64,000 nucleotides of DNA from Clostridium sp. D33t1_170424_F3 (GTDB lineage: Bacteria; Bacillota; Clostridia; Oscillospirales; Acutalibacteraceae). The stretch is taken from contig NZ_JADPEG010000014.1 in NCBI RefSeq assembly GCF_015667585.1, forward strand, positions 1-64,000, in the 5' to 3' direction. The notes beneath the pieces were generated by a model, which saw only the letters and a program-made list of their open reading frames with translations, was not told the origin of the DNA and did no database searches. A program made the translations under genes and the position numbers. Every line of letters begins with the position of its first letter. The first letter of the stretch is position 1. Positions 52,234 to 59,677 of this stretch are shown piece by piece.

Positions 52234-55200
52234 TCAGCCAATGGTTACCGTGCAGTGCTTGACAGCGTTCTGGCCCGGCAGGGTCATATAAACGCCCGTG
52301 CTCTGGCCCGGTGTGCCAACCGCATACACTCTGTAGTAGGAATCGTTGCCGATCTTCGCCACGAACTGGGTCTTGAGCACGCTGCCGTTGCCGGTAGTGA
52401 AGCTCGGAACCAGATTGTTTCCGTTGACCACGGTCATCTTGAAGCAGTATGCGCTGCCTCTCTTCAGGGTGAAGTCCACAGTGGTGTCGGAACGGACGGA
52501 AGCGGTGGAGACGACGTTCTGCGCCGCGTTCACAACCGCGATGCCCTGTGCGCCGTAGAGGTTGCCGTAGGACGGCGTACGGCTGCCGGAACCCTTGGAG
52601 GTGTTGTTTTCCGGCTTGAGTTTCAGGCCGTTGTATGCGTTGGTGACAAGCTCGAATGCCTGAGCGACTTTCTCACTGGCCGCATTCGGATCGTCCAGTA
52701 CGCCGTTCGCCAGATTGATGGACGCCTTCAGCGCCGCAACGCTGGTATCCGTGTACTTACTGTAATCCAGCGCTTCAACCATGCTGAGCAGGTCCTTCAG
52801 GGCCTCTCTGCTCGGGATCAGGCGGAGCGCCGCCATGGCGGCGGCCAGATTCTGTTCGGCCTCGTTGATCTGCTTCTGGGTGGCTTTTTCGTTCGCAAGA
52901 ACGGTTTCCGCCGCCTGCAGCATTTCGCTGAAATGCGCCTTGCCGTCCTCCAGGTACTTATTAAGGTCAAGGTTCTGCGCTTCTGTTACCAGGGTGCGCA
53001 GGCTGTCCTTGTCCGCCAGGTACTTCAGGGAGGTGACTGCCTTCATCAGGTCGTCGTAAGCCTGGTCGATGTCCTTCTGCAGGGCGTCTTCATCGTCCGC
53101 GACAGCCTGTGCTTCCGCGAGGACCGCCTCATAGGCCGCCCAGCTCTCCGCAGTGTAGTCTTCTTCGATGAACAGCGCACAGTTTTCCAACAAGGCTTTC
53201 AGCGCGGTCTTGTCGCCCGCCTGGAAGCTGAGCATCTGGATCGCCTTGAGCATGTCTTTCCATGCGTTGTCAATGGCGGTCTGCGTGGCGGCCTTGTCGG
53301 CTTCCACCTTGACGGCCGTGTTCAGGGATTTGTCGAAGAACTTCCTGACAGTCGGAACGGCGGTCTTGTACTCGTCGCCCTCCTGGAGGCTCTCGGCGGT
53401 TTCGATTGTGGAGCGCAGGATCATCTTGTTGACGATCGTAAAGTCGAAGCGCAGCGTGGTGTCCGCGTTCGGCATGGTGAAATCGTAGGAGAAGGATGCG
53501 GAGTCGGTCACTGTCTGCGCCTGGTCGTTCACAGACACGCCGGCGATCTCTCTGCCTTCCACCGCCGGTGCAAAGGCCAGCAGCAGCTCCGTCTTGGAGA
53601 GGACGTCCGCCTTGTAGGAACCGAGCAGGTCCGCCAGGCGCTGTGCCTCGCCGTCCACGGTCAGGCTGACTTTCTTACCGCTGTAGTTGACAGTCAGAGC
53701 GCGCTCCGTGGGTACGTCTTCCTCGAATGCCGCGTCCGCGGTGACGTCCGCCTGGACGTTCTCCACGGTGTAGGTGTTGTCCGCGGTCAGGGTAACGGCC
53801 TCGCCGTTGATGGTCGCGGTCTTGACACGGTATCCATCGTTGGGGGTAAAGGTAAAGGTGATATTTGTTCCGGCAGCTACCTTTGTGCCCGCAACGATTT
53901 CGCCACTGTCTGTAGCCGCCGAAATCTTACCGTTAACGGGCTCCGAAAAATTTACAGTTACCTGATCGTCCGTCTTGGCATTCATGCCAAAGGCCTGGAA
54001 CTCGGTGATCACGCCGCCGTTCCATTTGAGGTTGGCTTTGTTAACCATGATGCGCAGGACGTTCACGTTCTTTGCGGTCGCGCCAAAGACCAGTTCCTTA
54101 ACGGCCTGTTCTCTCTCTGTGGAGGGGGACGGCCAATCAATGTCGCCGGAGGACGCTGCCGTTGTGAAGGTTGCGCCGCCGTCGGAGGAGACCAGTACGT
54201 CGAAGTTAGTAACGCCCTGATCCTTTGCATAATACGTAAAGAGCTTTACGCTGTCGATATCGACCGGGTTATCCCAGGTGAGGTCGAGATATTTCTTCTC
54301 TGCGGCAAGGGTGCTTGCAAAAGCGAATACACCGTTGCCGTTTGCGCCCGGCTCCTGGTCGTCAAAGATGTTGTCGTTGATAAAGCCGGCTTTCTTACCC
54401 GAAGCAGCAGCGCCGCTCGGGCAGCTTGCGGTTGCTTCCAGCGCGACGTTGCGCACGGTTTCCTCGCCGACGTTGACAACGGCCTTCACTTCCACGCCGT
54501 TGCTGTTGACAATGCAGGCCGGCAGCGTCAGCGTGCCGGTGATCGTCTGTGCGCCGGACTGGTTCGGGCTGTAATCCCCGCTGTTCCAGACAACCGGAAC
54601 CGTAGAGGTCAGGCCGTCGTCCAGCTGCAGGGCGAGGGTTTTCGGCAGATTAAGCGCAGCGAACGCTGTGCCGTAATCTACTTCCTGCGTACTTACAGAA
54701 TCAGCAGAGACAATGGCCTTCTGTGTGCCGGTCTCGCCTTCCCTGACGAACTCAGCGGAGATATTTACATCGCCCTTAACGCCGGTTACGGTGTACTGGT
54801 TATTCACCGGGGCGACAATCTCGTTGTTGACGATTGCCATATGGGTGGTATAACCCTCGTCCGGTGTAAAGGTGACTGTTACCGGCATGCCGTCCATCAC
54901 GGTATCGGCGGGATCGGTTGTAACAGTACCGTTGACCGTATCGGCGATGTTGATCTGATAATAGGTCACGTCGTCCGTCTTTGTCAATGTCGCGTCCGCC
55001 CAGTCACCGTGGTCGGAACCGATGCCGTCGCCCGCGTCGCCGATATGCAGGGTCAAAACGCGGCAGTCGGTGATGTTGAGGTTGACCTCTTTGCGCTCGT
55101 TGGCCTTCATCACGCCGGAGCTGTAAATGCTCTTGCCGTCGGCCAGAATCTCAAACTCAATGCTGGAGGTATCAACCTGCATCTCCTGGTCCACGCCGAT

Positions 55201-57651
55201 AAAGGAATGGAAGTTGTAGCTGCCGCCGCCCAGATAAACGGTGATGTCAGAGACGGCATGTACGCCGATACCGGAGGCGTAGGTTTCACCGCCCAGACGC
55301 AGCGCGTTGCCATCGATGGACTTATTGCGCTTGATGGTTCCCCAGCCGGTGGTGGAACTCAGCCACGGGTGATCGCCGAGCTTGGTCACCGTATTCTGCG
55401 GCGCCACGGCTACTTTGATCGCCTTGGTGGCGAGCTTGGAGGTATCCTCGGTGTCACCGTCGTAGCGGTAGGAAGCCGTCGCGGAGAGGATGTAATCATC
55501 AGCGGGCTTTGCGATGGTGTTGGAAGCCGTTTCCGGCATGGTGACCTGGAAGGTAACGGTCTTCTTTTCATTCAGTGCCAGAGCGTCGATGGTTTCGCCG
55601 CCGGTAACCGTAAAGCCTTCCGGCGCGCTGAATGCGACGTTGACATTCTTCATGGTTTCCCTGCCGACGTTTTCAACAATGACGTCGACAGAAGTGGTTT
55701 CACCGGCGCTGAAAGTCGTATAGGGCATATCCATCTTAATGGTGCCCAGCTTGTCGACCGAACCAGCCTCCACTTTGCTGACGCGGTACATATGCGCGCC
55801 GTGCGTCGGGATCGCGCCGGAATTCAAGGAAGTGCCGACCACAGTTTCTTCACCGCTCCACAGATCCTTCACTTTATAGGCGGAGGCGGAGGGCAGTGTA
55901 ATGCGGTCGTCTTTGTCCGCCAGAGCGGAGAGGTCGATGCTGGCGGATGCGCCAGCCGCCGCATTTTTGTTCAGGAAAAGAACAGCCGCATCGCCGCCGG
56001 AAAGAGGCTTGACCAGAATGTCGATGCCGTCCGCGGTGGAAACGCGTTTGCCCTGCAGGAGCAGCGGATCCTGATTGATGTTGACGACGTCCTGGTTGGT
56101 GATGATGTCATACGCGCCGTTGTTGGCGGAATGATCCACGCCGTCCGGGCTTTCCGGATCCACAAAGTTGCGCACGTCGCAGCCGAGGATCAGCGGGGAG
56201 TTCATCATGCACCACAGGGAGAAGTGCGCCTGGTTTTCATTTGCCGTCAGGTTGCCGACGCCGACCTCGAGCATGTCGGGGTCGTTGTAGGTGCCCGGCT
56301 TCTGATAAGACCAGAGGTTTACGTTTGTCTCATAGATGCCGATCATGGAACTCCAGCTGTCGGAAATGTCGTGAGTGGTACGCCAGGAGTTGGCAAAATC
56401 GCCGGCCCAGGTCCACGGGCTGGTTCTGCCGTGTTCACACACGGAGAAGAAAAGCGGCTTTTCCGGGTTGCCGGTTTCCTCCGCGACCTGCGCGGTTGCT
56501 TCTTTGAGCGCATTGCCCATCTTGCTGTAGCGGCGAATGGAGTCCGCCTTCTGGCCGTCGATGGGGTTGAAAATTTTAATGGTATTTTCGCCGGCCGCCA
56601 GATCAATATACATCTGCTGTCTGCCGGTGCCGCTCCAGCCGCTGGTGCGCGGAATTTCGGTGTCATATACGTTGCCGCCGTTTACCTGTGCGGAAATAAA
56701 TTTAGAAACGATGGACTTTGACTTGTGGAAACCAATGGTCAGCACATAACGGCCAGCCTCTTCCACCGTCTTTTTGATTGTGATCGCACCGCCGTTGGCG
56801 TTCAGGCCGGTTACATAACCGGTGCCGTCGCAGCTGCCGCAACGGACAGTGGACGCTGCGCCGGAGAGCTCGGCTGTTTCCGCCTGAATTCTTTCTCCCT
56901 CAGGCGTGCCGGCCTTTGCGACGGAGAGGTAATCCACGTCGGGCGCTTTAATGCTGTGTGTATACACGTCAGTTTCCATGTCCACTACGTGGCAGTAGTC
57001 GTATTTAAGGTATTCGACGCCCCACTCGGCGAAAGTCCGGGCGTCTTTTTCCTCGTTGCCTGCCGCGCCGGGCATGTCCTCACAGGTGAGGTCGCCGCTG
57101 GAGCTGTACACGCCGACACGGAGCGGATGCTCGGAATCCGGGCCGGCGAGGGCGTTGACGTTCTTAATGAACTGCGGGCCGCTCGGGAAGCCCGTCAGGT
57201 CAAACTGCATGTTGCCGTTTTCATCGCGCATACTGGACTGCCAGCAGTCGTCCAGGTTAAAGTAGACATAGCCGTGCTCGTTCAGGCCGGTGCTCACCAA
57301 TGCTTTGGCGGCGTCCATGGCCTTTTCCTCATTGATTTTTTCACGGAAGAAATTCCAGGTGGACCAGCCCATCTGGGGCGGCAGCTTCCCGGCTGCCTCT
57401 GCTTCCTGCTGTGCAAGCAGGTCCTCTTTTGCTTTTGCGCTTTCCGCCGTTTCTCCAACGCTTTTGTTGGAGCCGGAAAGGGTCAGGGTATTCTGCGCAA
57501 CGCCCGCGGCTGCCGTGGGCAGCGTCGTCAGGATGTGCGGTGCAATTTCGCTCGGCGCGGTGATGTCCGATGCGGCGAAGGCCGCGGTGGACGCCGGGCT
57601 GAGCAGTGCGGCGCAGAGCAGGATACTGATCAGTTTCTTTGCTCTCTTCAC
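52234..57651 (-). CDS. secreted GH27 alpha-galactosidase/alpha-N-acetylgalactosaminidase-like enzyme with inserted CBM, NPCBM, FIVAR and closing domains
   Basis: GTG 57651 has AAGGAG 8 nt upstream; the signal peptide is KKLISILLCAALLSPAS. The 1805-residue protein has a GH27 barrel (92-540): MGWSTWNFF, NLDDCW, nucleophile Asp218 in YLKYDYC and acid/base Asp428 in RTTHDISDSW. Residues about 252-372 interrupt the barrel between these motifs and form a CBM35/CBM6-like beta module (ERIQAETAELSG, YVLTIGFHKSKS). After the C-terminal beta domain come NEW3 (635-750), NPCBM (755-892), two repeat-type beta domains, a Big_4-like Ig domain, an F5/8C module, the beta domain, FIVAR-like helices and the closing domain (1719-1805). 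GH27 enzymes remove terminal alpha-Gal or alpha-GalNAc; which one is not decided here. Both fit blood-group and mucin glycans. Confidence 0.92.
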   Translation of the reverse strand: MKRAKKLISILLCAALLSPASTAAFAASDITAPSEIAPHILTTLPTAAAGVAQNTLTLSGSNKSVGETAESAKAKEDLLAQQEAEAAGKLPPQMGWSTWNFFREKINEEKAMDAAKALVSTGLNEHGYVYFNLDDCWQSSMRDENGNMQFDLTGFPSGPQFIKNVNALAGPDSEHPLRVGVYSSSGDLTCEDMPGAAGNEEKDARTFAEWGVEYLKYDYCHVVDMETDVYTHSIKAPDVDYLSVAKAGTPEGERIQAETAELSGAASTVRCGSCDGTGYVTGLNANGGAITIKKTVEEAGRYVLTIGFHKSKSIVSKFISAQVNGGNVYDTEIPRTSGWSGTGRQQMYIDLAAGENTIKIFNPIDGQKADSIRRYSKMGNALKEATAQVAEETGNPEKPLFFSVCEHGRTSPWTWAGDFANSWRTTHDISDSWSSMIGIYETNVNLWSYQKPGTYNDPDMLEVGVGNLTANENQAHFSLWCMMNSPLILGCDVRNFVDPESPDGVDHSANNGAYDIITNQDVVNINQDPLLLQGKRVSTADGIDILVKPLSGGDAAVLFLNKNAAAGASASIDLSALADKDDRITLPSASAYKVKDLWSGEETVVGTSLNSGAIPTHGAHMYRVSKVEAGSVDKLGTIKMDMPYTTFSAGETTSVDVIVENVGRETMKNVNVAFSAPEGFTVTGGETIDALALNEKKTVTFQVTMPETASNTIAKPADDYILSATASYRYDGDTEDTSKLATKAIKVAVAPQNTVTKLGDHPWLSSTTGWGTIKRNKSIDGNALRLGGETYASGIGVHAVSDITVYLGGGSYNFHSFIGVDQEMQVDTSSIEFEILADGKSIYSSGVMKANERKEVNLNITDCRVLTLHIGDAGDGIGSDHGDWADATLTKTDDVTYYQINIADTVNGTVTTDPADTVMDGMPVTVTFTPDEGYTTHMAIVNNEIVAPVNNQYTVTGVKGDVNISAEFVREGETGTQKAIVSADSVSTQEVDYGTAFAALNLPKTLALQLDDGLTSTVPVVWNSGDYSPNQSGAQTITGTLTLPACIVNSNGVEVKAVVNVGEETVRNVALEATASCPSGAAASGKKAGFINDNIFDDQEPGANGNGVFAFASTLAAEKKYLDLTWDNPVDIDSVKLFTYYAKDQGVTNFDVLVSSDGGATFTTAASSGDIDWPSPSTEREQAVKELVFGATAKNVNVLRIMVNKANLKWNGGVITEFQAFGMNAKTDDQVTVNFSEPVNGKISAATDSGEIVAGTKVAAGTNITFTFTPNDGYRVKTATINGEAVTLTADNTYTVENVQADVTADAAFEEDVPTERALTVNYSGKKVSLTVDGEAQRLADLLGSYKADVLSKTELLLAFAPAVEGREIAGVSVNDQAQTVTDSASFSYDFTMPNADTTLRFDFTIVNKMILRSTIETAESLQEGDEYKTAVPTVRKFFDKSLNTAVKVEADKAATQTAIDNAWKDMLKAIQMLSFQAGDKTALKALLENCALFIEEDYTAESWAAYEAVLAEAQAVADDEDALQKDIDQAYDDLMKAVTSLKYLADKDSLRTLVTEAQNLDLNKYLEDGKAHFSEMLQAAETVLANEKATQKQINEAEQNLAAAMAALRLIPSREALKDLLSMVEALDYSKYTDTSVAALKASINLANGVLDDPNAASEKVAQAFELVTNAYNGLKLKPENNTSKGSGSRTPSYGNLYGAQGIAVVNAAQNVVSTASVRSDTTVDFTLKRGSAYCFKMTVVNGNNLVPSFTTGNGSVLKTQFVAKIGNDSYYRVYAVGTPGQSTGVYMTLPGQNAVKHCTVTIG

Positions 57652-57946
57652 GTTTTTCTCTCCTTCTCACAAATAATGACAACAGACTGTCTATGCAAAA
57701 GGCGGCTGCTGGACCGCTTTTACATCTGGATAAAAAATGCCAGGGAATGGAGGCTTCGATAAATTTAGATAAAAATAAATTTCAAAATAGATTAATTTAT
57801 ATTAACATTTTTACATGAAAAGGAAGATGTTTCTAAGAAATTAAGACATAAATACATATTTTGGCAACAAAAATCCATAAAAGCATAAACTATGGCGGAT
57901 TTGTTAAGACTTCTGTTATGTGAAGGCGTTGTTTTTTACAGAAAAA
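57652..57946. other. AT-rich region upstream of GH27
   Basis: Minus-strand promoter elements for GH27 must lie here. TTGAAA followed by AT-rich sequence near 57780 is the only weak candidate. No gene or clear palindrome is visible. Confidence 0.35.
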
Positions 57947-57980
57947 CCGCTGAGGGCCTGCATTTGCAGGCCCTCAGCGG
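57947..57980 (-). terminator. minus-strand terminator upstream of GH27
   Basis: Perfect 15-bp arms CCGCTGAGGGCCTGC (57947-57961) and GCAGGCCCTCAGCGG (57966-57980) are followed on the minus strand by TTTTTCTG. No minus-strand gene lies directly before it, so it may insulate GH27 from antisense transcription or close an unseen RNA. Confidence 0.75.
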
Positions 57981-58219
57981 TTGGGGGATACATCTATCAT
58001 AAAAATTCAGGAAAGCAGGCGGTGGATCGTTCTGTTTTCTATCATACCGTTGTTTGATAAAGGGAACGTTTTCATTCGGTTAAATTTAGATGAAAAACGA
58101 CCGATTTCCGGAAGCCTTTTCCGGCGAACGTATAATTTGCGCCAAACGGGAAAAACTTTCAGCGTGCGGATTGTTCCGCGAAAATCCATTTTGAATGAAA
58201 CATTCAAAGGAGAGAGATT

Positions 58220-58432
58220 ATGCTTGATAAAATTGCCTTGACTCTGCTGATCATCGGCGGCTTGAACTGGGGCCTTGTAGGCTTGTTCCAGTTTGACCTG
58301 GTCGCCTGGATCGGCGGCGGTACAGCGGGATTGATCAGCCGCATCATCTATGTGATCGTTGCGCTCTCCGCCGTCTGGTGCGTTTCCATGCTATTCCGTC
58401 ACAACGACGATTACGTGCCGCACGCCAGTTAG
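58220..58432 (+). CDS. DUF378 small membrane protein
   Basis: AAAGGAGAG lies just before ATG 58220. The 70 residues contain two hydrophobic helices (DKIALTLLIIGGLNWGLVGLF and SRIIYVIVALSAVWCVSMLF, the first including the family's GGLNWGLVG signature), and end in a short polar tail. The length and motif match DUF378 (YuzA-like) proteins of Firmicutes. Their function is unknown. It is monocistronic, with TATAAT at 58131-58136 as a possible -10 and a terminator directly behind. Confidence 0.88.
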   Translation: MLDKIALTLLIIGGLNWGLVGLFQFDLVAWIGGGTAGLISRIIYVIVALSAVWCVSMLFRHNDDYVPHAS

Positions 58433-58448
58433 CGGATAACGCTTTCGC

Positions 58449-58504
58449 AAAAAGGACTCCGTTTTCCGCCTGTCATTCCGGCAGGCAGAAAATGGAGCCT
58501 TTTT
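58449..58504 (+). terminator. terminator of the DUF378 gene
   Basis: A long imperfect stem (AAAAAGGACTCCGTTTTCCGCC against the matching GGAGCCTTTTT side, ending at 58504) is followed by a T run and closes the DUF378 transcript. Confidence 0.75.
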
Positions 58505-58604
58505 GCGTATGGAGGAAGTCCGTTTTTTACAATTCCGGGAATCCCCCGCCGCCTATAATATATATAAGGTAAGCTTTTACCAAAAAATTGTTGAGGTGAA
58601 GGAT

Positions 58605-59066
58605 ATGACATTTTGTGCGCCTTTGATTGCAGTAAAAGATGTGGAAGTTTCCAAAAAGTTTTACGGGGAGCTGTTTGGCCAGAAGGTCGCGATGGATCAC
58701 GGTCTTAACGTTGTGATGGACGGCGGTTTCTCCCTGCAGCAGGATTATGCATGGCTGACAGGCCTGCCGGCGGATTCCATCCTGGAAAAACCCCACAATA
58801 TGGAATTGTACTTTGAAACGGACGATTTTGACGGGTTCCTTGCGCTGTTGAAAGCGCATCCGGAGGTCGAATGGGTCCATGAAGTGAAGACATACGACTG
58901 GAAACAGCGCGTCGTCCGCATTTACGACCCGGACAAGCACATCATCGAGGTGGGCGAGTCCATGGTATATCTGGCGAAAAAGTTTTTGGCGGAGGGCAAC
59001 ACCCCGGAGCAGGTGGCGCAGATGATCCAGCATCCGATCGGCTTTGTCCGGATGTGCATGCAGTAA
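58605..59066 (+). CDS. VOC-superfamily (glyoxalase/bleomycin-resistance-like) protein
   Basis: ATG 58605 follows GAGGTGAAGGAT and gives a 153-residue protein beginning MTFCAPLIAVKDVEVSKKFY, a typical VOC start; the frame is open upstream but without a good site. A single VOC unit is seen (KFYGELFGQKV, NMELYFETDDFDGFLALLKAH, RVVRIYDPDKHIIEVGES), followed by a helical extension (AEGNTPEQVAQMIQHP). Possible metal ligands include the Glu in ELYFE and the Glu in HIIEVGE. Reaction unknown. It is four nucleotides ahead of the MmcQ/YjbR gene, so they form an operon. Confidence 0.85.
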   Translation: MTFCAPLIAVKDVEVSKKFYGELFGQKVAMDHGLNVVMDGGFSLQQDYAWLTGLPADSILEKPHNMELYFETDDFDGFLALLKAHPEVEWVHEVKTYDWKQRVVRIYDPDKHIIEVGESMVYLAKKFLAEGNTPEQVAQMIQHPIGFVRMCMQ

Positions 59067-59070
59067 AACG

Positions 59071-59430
59071 ATGGAGACGAACTATCCATGGATTCCCGCG
59101 TATTGCCTGGAGAAAAAGGGCACGGTACAGGAGTATAAGGCCGAGTGGGAGGCGGAACGCTTTCTGATCGGCGGCAAAATGTTCGCCATGCTGGGCGGCG
59201 ACCGAACCGGGAAGCCCATCTTTACGATCAAGCTGGAACCGGCGTTTGGGCAGTTTTTGCGCACGCAGTATCCAAAGGTGGTCCCGGGGTATTATATGAA
59301 TAAGGAACACTGGAATTCCCTGTATCTGGACGCCGATGTGCCGGACGAAACGGTCCGGGAGATGATCGACCAGGCGTACCGGCTGGTGCTGTCCAGCCTG
59401 CCAAAGAAAAAACAGGCGGAGTTTTTATAG
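59071..59430 (+). CDS. MmcQ/YjbR-family protein
   Basis: ATG 59071 starts a 119-residue protein (METNYPWIPAYCLEKKGTVQEY) four nucleotides after the VOC stop. The upstream TTG at 59044 is in frame but would overlap that gene. Motifs of the MmcQ/YjbR (DUF419) family are clear: GGKMFAMLGGD, ISIKLEP-like FTIKLEPAFG, VPGYYMNKEHWNSLYLD and DQAYRLVLSSLPKKKQ. The fold is CyaY-like and was described as DNA-binding, but the cellular role is uncertain. No strong ribosome site is seen, suggesting translational coupling. Confidence 0.82.
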   Translation: METNYPWIPAYCLEKKGTVQEYKAEWEAERFLIGGKMFAMLGGDRTGKPIFTIKLEPAFGQFLRTQYPKVVPGYYMNKEHWNSLYLDADVPDETVREMIDQAYRLVLSSLPKKKQAEFL

Positions 59431-59452
59431 GCCTGTAAAATGATTGAAGTTT

Positions 59453-59490
59453 GAATAGAGCGGCGCTGCATCAGCAGCGCCGCTCTATTC
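59453..59490 (+). terminator. hairpin after the VOC-MmcQ operon
   Basis: Seventeen-base arms (59453-59469 and 59474-59490, core AGAGCGGCGCTGC) pair perfectly around ATCA. The T tract is poor, so it may also protect the 3' end. Confidence 0.65.
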
Positions 59491-59613
59491 GTTACATATG
59501 GGAGATAAAAAACGAAAAGCTTACTTGGGTAAAATGTATAAAGGACTGTGAATCTTATGACTGACATTTTTTGTAAAAATAAATGGAAATTAACAGGAAA
59601 ATAAGAAGTATTA

Positions 59614-59622
59614 TGCTATAAT
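59614..59622 (+). promoter_or_regulatory. extended -10 promoter of the SipW-type gene
   Basis: TGCTATAAT (59614-59622) is an extended -10 element. No good -35 is visible. The start codon is about 55 nt downstream. Confidence 0.5.
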
Positions 59623-59677
59623 ATATCTAAATATCCTGAAAAATCAGGAAATATGAAAATGTCAGGAGGAAGAACGT

